A stretch of DNA of 64,000 bases, taken from the NCBI GenBank assembly GCA_016214955.1, contig JACRMN010000015.1, positions 124,001 to 188,000 of the forward strand. The letters run 5' to 3'. Position numbers and translations under genes: made by a program. The DNA comes from Deltaproteobacteria bacterium. Lineage in GTDB: Bacteria; Myxococcota; Myxococcia; Myxococcales; Anaeromyxobacteraceae. Positions 25,550 to 35,376 of the stretch are shown in pieces; position 1 is the first letter of the stretch, and each line of letters starts with the position of its first letter. The notes under the pieces were generated by a model. It had not been told where the DNA came from. It searched no databases and saw only the letters and a list, made by a program, of their open reading frames with translations.

Positions 25550-27730
25550 CTACTCCTTCCCCTGGCTCCGCTCCAGCAGCGGCTTGAGGTCGACGTCGGA
25601 GCGGGCGCGCCTCGCGCTGTCGAGCAGGTCCTGGCTGCGGATGGCGGGCGCACCCTCGGCCGGCCGGAGCCGCTCGTAGCTGCCGTCGGGCAGGAGCCGG
25701 GCCCCCTTGACGTTGTCGGCGAGGCCGGCGTCGAGGATCTCCTGGAGCCGGGCCCTGGACTCCGGGTCGTCGATGGGTACCAGCAGCTCCACGCGCTTGT
25801 GGAAGTTGCGCGGCATCCAGTCGGCCGAGGAGATGAAGGTGCGGGAGCGCTTGCCCTCGCCGAAGACGAAGATGCGGCTGTGCTCCAGGAAGCGGTCCAC
25901 CACCCGCTGCACCCGGATGCGCTCGGAGACGCCCGGCACCCCGGGCCTGAGGCAGCAGATGCCGCGCACCAGCAGGTCCACCGTCACGCCCGCCTGGCTG
26001 GCCTCGTAGAGCGCCCGGATCACCTGCGGGTCCACCAGCGAGTTCATCTTGGCCAGGATGCGGGCCGGCTTCCCGGCGGCCGCCTGCTCGGTCTCCTCGC
26101 GCACCAGGTCGAGGATGCGCTGCTTCAGGCCGTGGGGCGCGACGCCCAGCCGCTTCCAGGGGCCGCGGCTCTCCGGCGAGAGCTGCAGCTCCGCGGCGGT
26201 GCTGTTGGCGGTGAGCATGTTGAAGAGCGCCCCCACCTCCTCGGCCACGTCGGGGCGGGCGGTGAGCAGCGACACGTCGGTGTAGATGCGGGCGGTGATG
26301 GGGTTGTAGTTGCCGGTCCCGAGGTGCACGTAGCGGCGCGGCAGCCCGTCCTCGCTGCGCACCACCAGCGCCGTCTTGCAGTGGGTCTTGCAGGCGTCGT
26401 AGCCGTAGACCACCACCGCGCCGGCGTCGCGCAGCTTCCGCACCCAGCCGATGTTGTTGTTCTCGTCGAAGCGGGCCTGGATCTCCAGGAACACCGCCAC
26501 CTCCTTGCCGGCCTCGGCGGCGCGGAGCAGCGCCTTCACGAAGGGGCTGTCGGCGCCGGTGCGGTAGAGCACCTGCTTCACCGCCTTGACGTCGGGGTCG
26601 TCGGCCGCCTCCTCGATGAAGCGGATCACCGGCTCGAAGGAGTCGTAGGGGTGGTGGAGGAGGATGTCGCGCCGGGAGATGGCCTCGAACACCGAGGAGG
26701 CCTGCTCCAGGATGGAGGGCACCGGGGCGCTGCCGGCGCGCGGCTTCTGGCGCCGGTCGCCGCGGGTCAGCTCCACCAGCGCCACCATGTCCTGGAGCTG
26801 GAGCGGGCCGTCCACCTCGTAGACGTCGGGCTCGTGGAGCGCGAGCTGGGCAACCAGCGGCTGGGTGAGCTCGGCCGGCGTGCCCTGCACCAGCTCCAGC
26901 CGCACCGGCTCGCCCTTGTCGCGCTCGCGGACGCCGGCCTGGATGGCCGAGAGCAGGTCGCCCCACTCCTCCTCGTCCACCTCCAGGTCCCAGTTGCGGG
27001 TGATGCGGAAGGCGGCGCTCTTCACCTCCGGGCTGCCGGCCAGGAGGTCGCCGACGTGCTCGGCGATGAGGTCCTCGAGGAGCACGAAGGTGCGGCCGTC
27101 GCCGGCGGGCACGAGGCGCGGCAGGGCCGCGGGCACCCCCACCAGCGAGGTGGTGCCGCCCAGCCGCCGCCTCCCCTTGGCCGGCAGGTGCACCGCCAGG
27201 GTGAGCGACTTGTTGCGCAGCTGGGGAAAGGGGTGGGAGCGGTCGTTGGCCAGCGGCGTCAGCACCGGGAAGACGCGCAGCCGGAAGTAGTCGCGGGCGG
27301 TGCCCTTCTGCGCCGCGGAGAGGTCGCGGGGCTTCACCAGCTGGATGCCGTGCTCCCGGGTCAGCGCCGGCAGCACCTCCTCGCGCCAGAGCCGGTACTG
27401 GTCGAGCACCATCCGGTGGGCCCGCGCGCCCACGGCGCGGAGCTGCTCCTCGGGGAGCATCCCGTCGGCGGCCGCGTCGGTGACGCCCTCGGCGATCTGG
27501 CTCTTCAGGCCGGCCACCCGGACCATGAAGAACTCGTCCAGGTTGGAGGCGGTGATGCCCAGGAACTTGAGCCGCTCGTAGGCCGGCAGCGAGGGGTCGG
27601 CGGCCTCGTCGAGCACCCGCTGGTTGAACTCCAGCCAGGAGAGCTCGCGGTTGAGGAAGAGCTGGGCGTCGGAGAGCGCCGGCGGGCCGGCCTCTGTCGG
27701 GGGAGCGGCCTCCTCTGCGTCCTGGGTCAT
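25550..27730 (-). CDS. ppk: Polyphosphate kinase
   Basis: 726 aa, normal for PPK1. It makes polyphosphate reversibly from ATP by way of a phospho-histidine. The N-domain has FLNRELSWLEFNQRVL; the catalytic segment YVHLGTGNYNPITARIYTD carries the conserved His; DACKTHCKTALVVR and VLYRTGADSPFVKALL follow. The start ATG 27730 has GGAAAGGCGAG just upstream, better than the ATG at 27751 or the 100-residue N-terminal extension that overlaps ppx. Divergent from ppx across 130 bp. Confidence 0.96.
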   Translation of the reverse strand: MTQDAEEAAPPTEAGPPALSDAQLFLNRELSWLEFNQRVLDEAADPSLPAYERLKFLGITASNLDEFFMVRVAGLKSQIAEGVTDAAADGMLPEEQLRAVGARAHRMVLDQYRLWREEVLPALTREHGIQLVKPRDLSAAQKGTARDYFRLRVFPVLTPLANDRSHPFPQLRNKSLTLAVHLPAKGRRRLGGTTSLVGVPAALPRLVPAGDGRTFVLLEDLIAEHVGDLLAGSPEVKSAAFRITRNWDLEVDEEEWGDLLSAIQAGVRERDKGEPVRLELVQGTPAELTQPLVAQLALHEPDVYEVDGPLQLQDMVALVELTRGDRRQKPRAGSAPVPSILEQASSVFEAISRRDILLHHPYDSFEPVIRFIEEAADDPDVKAVKQVLYRTGADSPFVKALLRAAEAGKEVAVFLEIQARFDENNNIGWVRKLRDAGAVVVYGYDACKTHCKTALVVRSEDGLPRRYVHLGTGNYNPITARIYTDVSLLTARPDVAEEVGALFNMLTANSTAAELQLSPESRGPWKRLGVAPHGLKQRILDLVREETEQAAAGKPARILAKMNSLVDPQVIRALYEASQAGVTVDLLVRGICCLRPGVPGVSERIRVQRVVDRFLEHSRIFVFGEGKRSRTFISSADWMPRNFHKRVELLVPIDDPESRARLQEILDAGLADNVKGARLLPDGSYERLRPAEGAPAIRSQDLLDSARRARSDVDLKPLLERSQGKE

Positions 27731-27860
27731 CTCGCCTTTCCGGGCTGCCATGGTGGACGCGGCCCGAGGCCGCAGGGTGACGATCGTGTGCCGGGCGCGC
27801 GCCGGAAGCAAACTCCTCGCGGGTCCGTGACTTCCGGCCGCGGGGACATAGACTGCGGCC

Positions 27861-29384
27861 GTGCGCAAGCCGTCTCGCTCCCGCCCCGCCCGCGTCCCGC
27901 GCCACCTCCCCCTCCTCGCCGCCATCGACGTGGGCACCAACGCCGTGCGGCTGGAGATCGCCCGAGCGCTCCCCGACGGCTCCCTGGAGACGCGCCACCA
28001 GGAGCGCGATCCGGTGCGGCCGGGCGAGGGGGTGTTCGAGTCGGGCGCCATGCCGGGCCCGGTGGTGGACCGGCTGGTGGCGGTGCTCCGCCGCTACGCG
28101 GCGCTCTGCCGGCGCGACGGCGCCCGGGTGCGGGCGGTGGCCACCAGCGCGCTGCGCGAGGCGCGCAACCAGGCCCAGGTGCTGCGCCGCATCCGGCGCG
28201 AGACAGGGCTCGAGCTGGAGGTGGTGTCGGGGCGCGAGGAGGCGCGGCTCATCTGCCTGGGCGTGCTGCAGGGGCGGCGGCCCGGACAGCGGGCGCTCCT
28301 GGTGGACATCGGCGGCGGCTCCACCGAGGTGGCCAGCGCCGACGGCCAGGAGCCCCGCGCGCTCCACAGCGTGGCCCTGGGCGCGGTGCGGCTCTCCGAA
28401 CTCTTCGGCGGCCAGCAGCGGCTCCGGAAGGCGCGGCTGGCGGCCATGCGGGCCTTCGCCGACGAGGCCTTCCGCGAGTCGCTGCCGGCGCGGCTCTCGG
28501 GGCCCCGGGTGGCGCTGGGCAGCTCCGGCACCATCGCCGCGGTGGTGGGCTTCGCCGCCGGCAAGGGCGGCAAGCGGGCCACGGCCGAGGAGGTGCGGCG
28601 CGCCGCCTCCGCGCTGGCGCGGATGACGCCCGCGGAGCGGCGCCGCCACTTCGACCCGCGGCGGGCCGAGATCGTCACCGCCGGCGCCGTCATCCTGGAG
28701 CGGGCCATGCACCACCTGCGGCTCGAGGCGATGGTGGCGGTGGAGACCGGCCTGCGCAACGGGCTCCTGGTGGACCTGGTGCGCCGGGCCCAGGCGCGCG
28801 AGGACCACACCGCCGCCGAGGCGGCGCTGGCGCTGGGGCGGCGGCTGGGTTTCGACGAGCGGCACGCGGTGCAGGTGGGTGCACTGGCGGTGACGCTCTT
28901 CGAGGACCTGGCGCCGCTGCACCGGCTGCCGGCCGCCGCCCGCCCGGTGCTGGAGGCGGCGGCGGTGCTGCACGACGTGGGCAACGCCGTCTCCTTCCAC
29001 CGCCACCACAAGCACACGGCCTACCTGGTGGCCAACGCCGACCTGCCGGGCCTGGGAGAGCGGGAGCGGCAGCTCGCGGCGCTGGTGGCCCGCTTCCACC
29101 GCCGCAGCTTCCCCGACCCCGGCCGCGAGGACCTGGCCCACCTCGGCGCCGGCGAGCTCCGGACGCTGCGCCGGCTGGCCGCGCTGCTGCGGGTGGCCAA
29201 CGCGCTCGACGCATCGCACCAGGGCGCGGTGCGCTCGCTGCGGGCGGAGGTCCGCGGCCGCACGGTGCTGCTGCGGCTGCGCGCCCGCGGGCCGCTCGAC
29301 CTCGAGCTCTGGGACCTGGGGCGCGAGGCCGAGCTGTTCCGGCAGGTCTTCCGCCGCCGCATCGAGCTGCATACCGACCGCTAG
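27861..29384 (+). CDS. ppx: Exopolyphosphatase / Ppx-GppA phosphatase
   Basis: 507 aa. It degrades polyphosphate (and possibly pppGpp) processively. The actin-like fold motifs are AIDVGTNAVRLEIA and LLVDIGGGSTEVAS. A C-terminal HD-type helical domain contains VLHDVGNAVSFHRHHKHT. The start GTG is the first in frame; some N-terminal residues before HLPLLAAIDVG are Arg-rich and may be untranslated. The head-to-head arrangement with ppk places synthesis and breakdown of polyphosphate under one 130-bp regulatory region; I see no clear PHO-box there. Confidence 0.94.
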   Translation: MRKPSRSRPARVPRHLPLLAAIDVGTNAVRLEIARALPDGSLETRHQERDPVRPGEGVFESGAMPGPVVDRLVAVLRRYAALCRRDGARVRAVATSALREARNQAQVLRRIRRETGLELEVVSGREEARLICLGVLQGRRPGQRALLVDIGGGSTEVASADGQEPRALHSVALGAVRLSELFGGQQRLRKARLAAMRAFADEAFRESLPARLSGPRVALGSSGTIAAVVGFAAGKGGKRATAEEVRRAASALARMTPAERRRHFDPRRAEIVTAGAVILERAMHHLRLEAMVAVETGLRNGLLVDLVRRAQAREDHTAAEAALALGRRLGFDERHAVQVGALAVTLFEDLAPLHRLPAAARPVLEAAAVLHDVGNAVSFHRHHKHTAYLVANADLPGLGERERQLAALVARFHRRSFPDPGREDLAHLGAGELRTLRRLAALLRVANALDASHQGAVRSLRAEVRGRTVLLRLRARGPLDLELWDLGREAELFRQVFRRRIELHTDR

Positions 29385-29564
29385 CCGCGGAGGAAAGGGG
29401 CGCCGGCGCGTCGCGTGGGGCGCATTTCCCCGGTCGTACTGCTTCCGATCGTCCCCAACCTGCCGGATTCCCGTGGATCGCCCCCGGGCATGACCCTTGC
29501 GATGGTCCCGTGCACCGGTCGCGGTCAGACCCCCTGCCCGCGCGCTCTCGAAAGGGGCCCCACA
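29385..29564. promoter_or_regulatory. Upstream region of the small Lys-rich protein gene
   Basis: 180 bp between ppx and the next gene. It should hold that gene's promoter, but no sigma-70 or sigma-54 box is convincing by eye. The ribosome-binding site GAAAGGGG lies just before the ATG at 29565. Confidence 0.3.
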
Positions 29565-29732
29565 ATGAAGAAGCTGCTCGCCATCCTCGTCGCCTTCGCC
29601 TTCGTCGCTCCCGCCTTCGCCGCCGAGGAGGCCAAGAAGGAGGCCGCTCCGGCCGCCAAGGCCGAGAAGAAGGAGAAGAAGGCCGCCAAGAAGGCCAAGA
29701 AGGCCGAGAAGAAGGCCGAGGAGAAGAAGTAA
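29565..29732 (+). CDS. Small secreted Lys/Glu/Ala protein
   Basis: 55 aa: a classic signal peptide (MKKLLAILVAFAFVAPAFA) followed by a 36-residue mature part made only of Lys (15), Ala (12), Glu (8) and one Pro. Strongly cationic and almost certainly helical (AEKKEKKAAKKAKKAEKK). It has a good ribosome-binding site and is followed by a perfect intrinsic terminator, so it is a genuine, probably well-expressed, single-gene unit. Function unknown; a periplasmic or surface polycation that binds polyphosphate, LPS or nucleic acid is possible, and the neighbouring ppk/ppx pair makes polyphosphate worth testing. Confidence 0.8.
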   Translation: MKKLLAILVAFAFVAPAFAAEEAKKEAAPAAKAEKKEKKAAKKAKKAEKKAEEKK

Positions 29733-29756
29733 CTCCTCGCTGCACCTGCAGCTGCG

Positions 29757-29791
29757 AACCGGCCGCGGGCGACCGCGGCCGGTTTCTTTTT
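29757..29791 (+). terminator. Strong rho-independent terminator
   Basis: AACCGGCCGCGG (29757-29768) pairs perfectly over 12 bp with CCGCGGCCGGTT (29773-29784) around a GCGA (GNRA) tetraloop, then TCTTTTT. It lies 24 bases after the stop of the small secreted protein. Confidence 0.95.
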
Positions 29792-29863
29792 GGGGCCGCG
29801 CCCTTCCCGCGCAGCGCTCAACCGCCTGGATCCACTGGTTTCCTGCACCGTCGGGAAATCCGA

Positions 29864-29892
29864 TTGAACGTCTTCGCGCCCCGGCGTGAAAT
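29864..29892 (+). promoter_or_regulatory. Candidate sigma-70-type promoter for the exporter operon
   Basis: TTGAAC (29864-29869), a 17-base spacer, then TGAAAT (29887-29892), about 40 bases before the ATG of the YIP1-like gene. Each hexamer matches 4 of 6 consensus bases. It follows directly after the terminator of the previous gene, where a promoter is needed. Confidence 0.35.
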
Positions 29893-29933
29893 AGGCGCGC
29901 CGCGGCGACGTTCTCCGTCGCGACGGGAGATCC

Positions 29934-30641
29934 ATGCGACTTCACCAGCTTTTCCTGGACGCCTTCGCGTCCCCGGGTCGAGCCTTCGCCGCCGCCATCG
30001 AGCGCCGCAGCATCCTGGCGCCTCTCCTGGCGGCCACGCTGGCCTCTCTCCTCCTGGCGGCCGCGCTCCTTCCCCGCCTCGACTTCGACAGGGCAGCGCT
30101 CGACCTCCTCGACCGGGCTCCCAACGCCGCCGACGTCACCCCCTTCCAGCGCGAGGAGGCGCTGGCCTCGGCCCGCAAGCTGGGCTCGGTGCTGACGGTG
30201 GCCGGCGCCGCCGCCGGGCCGGCGCTCTCGGCGGTGGGGCTGGCCTTCTTCCTTTGGATCGCCTTCCGGGTGGCAGGCACGCGCCCCGGCCTGCGCGACA
30301 CGCTGGTGGTGGTCTCCTGGTCGCTATTGCCCCGGGCGCTGGAGGCGCTGCTCTCCATCCCGGCGGCCCTCACCCTGCCCTCCGTCGATCCGCAGGCGGT
30401 CTCGCGCATCGGCCCCTGGAGCGCGGGCTGGTTCCTGGGGCCGGCGATCCAGCCGCCGCTCCTGGCGCTCGCCACCTCCGTCAACCTCTTCGCGCTGTGG
30501 AGCGCGGTGCTCCTCGCCGTCGGCATGGCGCCGGTGGCCGGTGCCTCGCGGTCGCGCGCCGGAGCGGTGGTGGCCCTGGTCTGCGCCGCGCTCGTGGCGG
30601 TGGGCATGGCGGCCGCCGGCGCCGGTGCCCCCACCGCCTGA
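29934..30641 (+). CDS. YIP1-family-like membrane protein
   Basis: 235 aa with about five hydrophobic helices (LAPLLAATLASLLLAAALL; VLTVAGAAAGPALSAVGLAFFLW; DTLVVVSWSLLPRALEALL; LLALATSVNLFALWSAVLLAVGMA; VVALVCAALVAVGMAAAGAG). The N-terminus resembles Yip1-domain proteins that begin with an amphipathic 'LDAFASPGRAFAAAIER' segment. Role unknown. It starts the operon with the TolC/MacAB genes, so an accessory function in export or membrane organisation is plausible. Confidence 0.7.
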   Translation: MRLHQLFLDAFASPGRAFAAAIERRSILAPLLAATLASLLLAAALLPRLDFDRAALDLLDRAPNAADVTPFQREEALASARKLGSVLTVAGAAAGPALSAVGLAFFLWIAFRVAGTRPGLRDTLVVVSWSLLPRALEALLSIPAALTLPSVDPQAVSRIGPWSAGWFLGPAIQPPLLALATSVNLFALWSAVLLAVGMAPVAGASRSRAGAVVALVCAALVAVGMAAAGAGAPTA

Positions 30642-30648
30642 TCCGACC

Positions 30649-32019
30649 ATGCCCAACCTCCCCCTCGCCCTGCTGCTCACCCTGGCCGCGCTCCCCGCGG
30701 CCGCCGCGCCGCTCACCCTCGACGAGGCGCTCTCCACCGCCGCCCGCAACAACGCCGACCTGGCGCTGGCTCGCAGCGCCCGCGACGTCGCCGCGGTGGA
30801 CACCGGCCAGAGCTACAGCGGGCTCCTGCCGCGCCTCGACCTCACCGGCGGCTTCGGCCGGCAGTACGCGGGCAGCCAGCGGGTGGTGACCTCGGCGCCG
30901 GTCTTCGACGGCGCCGGCAACCTCACCGGCTTCGAGCAGCGCACCCTGCCCATCTCGGCCGGCGAATCGGCCGCCCACCAGGCGGCGCTGACGCTGCGCT
31001 GGACGCTCTTCGACGGCCTCTCCTCCTGGCGGCGCGTGGGCGCGGCCCAGGCGGCCGAGGAGGCATCGGCCCGCCAGCTCGACGAGTCCACGCTCCAGAT
31101 CGCCTTCGAGGTCACGCGGCGGTTCTACGAGCTGCTGAAGCAGGAGCGGGCCCTGCGGGTGCGGGAGGAGGCGGTGGAGCGCTCCGAGGAGCTGGTGCGC
31201 CGCGCCGACGCCCTCTACACCGCCGGGCGCGGCACCAAGGCCGACACCTTCGCCGCCCGGGTCAACCTGGGCAACGACCGCATCGCCGTCGAGTCGCAGC
31301 GGGCCGCGGTGGTGCGCGCCCGCACCGACCTGGCCATGGCGCTGGGCCTCTCCGAGGCGCCGGCCTTCGAGCTGGTGGCGCCGGCGCCGGTGGCCGGCCC
31401 GGGCCTGCCCTCCTTCGGCGAGCCGCCGCCGCTCCCCGACCTGCTGGCCCTGGCCCGGCAGCGCCGCCCGCTGCTCTCGGCGCGCGCCGCCGGCGTCTCC
31501 GCCGCCGAACAGCAGAGCTCCCAGGCCCGCGGCGCCTTCTGGCCGGTGGTCGGCCTCCAGGGCACCTACCAGCGCGCCGGCCCGGAGCTGACCGGCTCCT
31601 ACGGCGTGCTCGGCAGCCCGGCGCACCAGTACGCCGCCACCGCCCAGCTCACCCTGGCCTGGAACCTCTTCGCCGGCCGCGAGACCCTGGCCGCGGCCCG
31701 CAAGGCCGAGCTCGGTGCCGAGCGCGCCCGGGTGGAGGCCAGCCAGGCGGGCCAGCAGGTGGCCGCCGAGGTGGCGCGGGCCCGCGAGGCGGTGGTGACG
31801 CTGGCCCGCTCCTCGGCCCTGGCCCAGGACAACCTCGCCGCCGCCGATCAGGGGCTCTCGCTGGCCCGGGAGCGGCTGGAGGCCGGCGTCGCCAGCCAGC
31901 TCGAGGTACGCGACGCCACCCAGAAGCTGGCCGAGGCCAAGCTGGCCCTGGTCTCTGCCCTGGTGGACCACGCCGTCGCCCGCGCCGACCTGGCCCGGGC
32001 GGTGGGCGGGGCGCTCTAG
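30649..32019 (+). CDS. TolC-family outer-membrane efflux protein
   Basis: 456 aa with a signal peptide (MPNLPLALLLTLAALPAAAA). It has two internally homologous halves of the OEP type, with long coiled-coil helices (LTLDEALSTAARNNADLALA ... LSLARERLEAGVASQLEVRDA). TolC trimers form the outer-membrane duct and periplasmic tunnel of tripartite exporters. It is followed 8 bp later by the adaptor gene. The start ATG 30649 is chosen because it gives the signal peptide; the open frame extends further upstream over the previous gene. Confidence 0.92.
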   Translation: MPNLPLALLLTLAALPAAAAPLTLDEALSTAARNNADLALARSARDVAAVDTGQSYSGLLPRLDLTGGFGRQYAGSQRVVTSAPVFDGAGNLTGFEQRTLPISAGESAAHQAALTLRWTLFDGLSSWRRVGAAQAAEEASARQLDESTLQIAFEVTRRFYELLKQERALRVREEAVERSEELVRRADALYTAGRGTKADTFAARVNLGNDRIAVESQRAAVVRARTDLAMALGLSEAPAFELVAPAPVAGPGLPSFGEPPPLPDLLALARQRRPLLSARAAGVSAAEQQSSQARGAFWPVVGLQGTYQRAGPELTGSYGVLGSPAHQYAATAQLTLAWNLFAGRETLAAARKAELGAERARVEASQAGQQVAAEVARAREAVVTLARSSALAQDNLAAADQGLSLARERLEAGVASQLEVRDATQKLAEAKLALVSALVDHAVARADLARAVGGAL

Positions 32020-32027
32020 GAGAACCC

Positions 32028-33377
32028 ATGGAACCCGTGCGAAACGCCCCCGAGGAAGCCAAGGACCGCAGCACCGCCCCCGAGGTGCTGCCCGCCCCGA
32101 TCCCGGCGCGACCGCGAATGGGCTGGGGCCGCCGTGCGGCGGCCATCCTCTTCGCGCTGGCGGTGGTGGCCCTGGTGGTCACTTCCTTGCGCCCCAAGCC
32201 GCCGCCGCCGCTGGGCGTGCTGGTGGCCCCGGTGCGCAAGGCGGCCGTCACCCGCAAGGTGGTGGGCGCCGGCAAGCTGCAGGCCGCCACCCAGGTGAGG
32301 CTCTCCTCCAACCTCTCCGGCGACCTGCTCGAGTTGGCGGTGCGCGAGGGCGACCGGGTCAAGACCGGCCAGTTCATCGGCCGCATCGACGGCCGCCGCT
32401 ACACCGCCCAGGTGAAGCAGGCCGAGGCCTCGCGGGCCACCGCCGCCGCCGACCACGCCACCGCGCTGGTGAACGTCTCCCGGATCTCGGCCGACCTGGA
32501 GCGGGTGAAGCGGCTCAGCGCCGGCGGCAACGCCAGCGCCGCCGAGCTGGAGCGGGCCGGGCAGGAGCTGCAGGCGGAGCAGTCGCGGGCCCTGGCCGCC
32601 AAGGAGCGCATCGCCCAGGCCGACGCCGCCCTCTCCGAGGCCCGGCAGCTCCTCTCCTACACCACGCTCACCGCCCCCATCGACGGCGTGGTCACCTCGC
32701 GCCTCAAGCAGGTGGGCGAGCGGGTGCGCGGCTCCGATCTCTCCGAGGACCCCATCGTCATCATCGCCACCCTCTCCTCCATGGAGGTCAAGGTGGAGGT
32801 GGGCGAGCACGAGGTGGTGCACCTGCGCGAGGGGCAGACAGCCGAGGTGGAGGTGGACGCCATCGCCGACAAGCGCTGGCCGGCCCAGGTGGTGGAGATC
32901 GCCAAGAACGCCAACGTCCGCAACCCCAACACCGAGCAGGAGGTCACCACCTTCCCGGTGCGGCTGGCGCTGACGGCCCCGGTGCCCGGGGCGCTGCCGG
33001 GCATGAGCGCCCAGGCCTCCATCGCCACCGAGACCCGCGGCGACGCGGTGGTGGTGCCGCTCCAGGCGGTCACGGTGCGCACCGAGAAGGAGCTGCGCGG
33101 CGAGAAGGTCGAGAAGGGCGCGGCCGCGCCGGCGGTTCCCGGGCAGAAGCAGAAGCGCGAGCAGACGCGCCGGGTGGTCTTCGTGGTGGACGGCTCGGTG
33201 GCCAAGATCCGGCCGGTGGAGACCGGGCTGGCCGGCGAGAACGACATCGAGGTGGTGGAGGGGCTGCGCGAGGGCGAGAAGGTGGTGGAGGGGCCGTACA
33301 AGGTGCTCTCGCGCGAGCTGGCCGACGGCAAGCCCGTCCGCGAGCTCAAGCCCGGCGAGTCCCTCAAGCTCCCGTAG
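32028..33377 (+). CDS. MacA-like periplasmic adaptor (HlyD family)
   Basis: 449 aa. One N-terminal membrane helix (~38-54, AAILFALAVVALVVTSL) is followed by a lipoyl-like half (LELAVREGDRVKTGQFIGRID), a coiled-coil hairpin (~120-205), the second lipoyl half (LTAPIDGVVTSRLKQVGERV), and beta-barrel and membrane-proximal domains (VVPLQAVTVRTEKE). It bridges the inner-membrane transporter and the TolC-like channel. Adjacent to the MacB-type ATPase gene with 14 bp between. Confidence 0.92.
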   Translation: MEPVRNAPEEAKDRSTAPEVLPAPIPARPRMGWGRRAAAILFALAVVALVVTSLRPKPPPPLGVLVAPVRKAAVTRKVVGAGKLQAATQVRLSSNLSGDLLELAVREGDRVKTGQFIGRIDGRRYTAQVKQAEASRATAAADHATALVNVSRISADLERVKRLSAGGNASAAELERAGQELQAEQSRALAAKERIAQADAALSEARQLLSYTTLTAPIDGVVTSRLKQVGERVRGSDLSEDPIVIIATLSSMEVKVEVGEHEVVHLREGQTAEVEVDAIADKRWPAQVVEIAKNANVRNPNTEQEVTTFPVRLALTAPVPGALPGMSAQASIATETRGDAVVVPLQAVTVRTEKELRGEKVEKGAAAPAVPGQKQKREQTRRVVFVVDGSVAKIRPVETGLAGENDIEVVEGLREGEKVVEGPYKVLSRELADGKPVRELKPGESLKLP

Positions 33378-33391
33378 GACGGAAGGGCGAC

Positions 33392-34128
<737 letters not shown>

Positions 34129-34132
<4 letters not shown>

Positions 34133-35376
34133 AGGCCGCCCGGCGCGCCGCTGCCGAGCTGGCCGAGAGCCTGCGCATCGCCCTCGGCTCCCTGGTCGCC
34201 AACCGGATGCGCAGCGGGCTCACCACCCTGGGCATCGTCATCGGCGTGACCACGGTCATCGCCATCGTCGCCATCATCCAGGGCCTCAACGCCTCCTTCG
34301 AGTCCCAGATCCAGACCCTGGGCGCCAACAGCCTCTTCGTCGACAAGTGGAAGTGGTTCAACGTCTCCGGCGACTGGTGGAAGTACCGCAACCGCAAGGA
34401 GATCGGGGTGCCGGAGCTGCAGGCCCTGGAGAGGGAGTCGGCCGAGGCCCTGGCGGTGGCCCCGCTCATCGTCGTGCCGGGCCGGGTGGGGCGCGGGACC
34501 GTCCAGCTCCAGGAGGTGCGCGTCTACGGAACCGGGGCTGGCTACCCGGTGGCAACGGGACGCCCCGTCGGCCACGGCCGGTTTCTCGTAGAGCAGGAGG
34601 TGGACCTGGCACAGCCCTCGCTGGTGCTGGGCACCGACGTGCTCGACCGGCTGTTTCCGGGGCAGCCGCCGGAGCAGGCCCTGGGCGAGCGGGTGACGGT
34701 GGTGGGCCGCACCTTCCGGGTGGTGGGGATCATGGAGCGGCGCGGGCGCATGCTGGGCACGGCCTTCGACAACACCGTGCTCATGCCCTACACCGTTCAC
34801 CGGCAGATCTTCGGCTCCAGGCGCGGCTTCTCCATTGCCGTCGCCGCCGCGCCGGGCCGTGTCGCGGAGCTGGAGAACGAGCTCACCGGCATCCTGCGCC
34901 GCCTGCGCAAGGTGGCGCCGGGGCAGGAGGACAACTTCGTTCTCAACAAGCAGGAGCAGTTCCTCAAGGTCTACCAGGGGCTGACGAGCGCCCTCTTCGG
35001 CGTGGCGTTCGGGGTCGGCCTCATCACCCTGGTGGTGGGCGGCATCGGCATCATGAACATCATGCTGGTCTCGGTGCACGAGCGCACCCGCGAGATCGGC
35101 GTGCGCCGGGCGCTGGGAGCACGCCGCTCCACCATCCTGGTCCAGTTCCTCATCGAGTCGGCGGCAGTGGCCGCGGCCGGCGGCGCGCTGGGCACCGCCC
35201 TGGGGCTGGGCATCGCCCAGATCATCGCCCTCGCCACCCCGCTGGCGGCGGCGGCCACCCCCTCGGCGGTGGCGCTGGGGCTGGGCTTCAGCGCCGCCAC
35301 CGGCCTGCTCTTCGGCTCCTGGCCCGCCTGGCGGGCCGCCAACCTCGATCCGGTGGAGGCACTGCGCTACGAATGA
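34129..35376 (+). CDS. MacB-type FtsX permease, first
   Basis: 415 aa with no fused ATPase. An N-terminal helix ([23 protein letters not shown]) precedes a periplasmic MacB-PCD domain (~60-270). Three C-terminal helices carry the family signature [22 protein letters not shown] and IGVRRALGA. It ends in the typical [10 protein letters not shown]. It works with the adjacent ATPase. The second permease follows with an ATGA overlap and is clearly different in its periplasmic domain. Confidence 0.93.
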
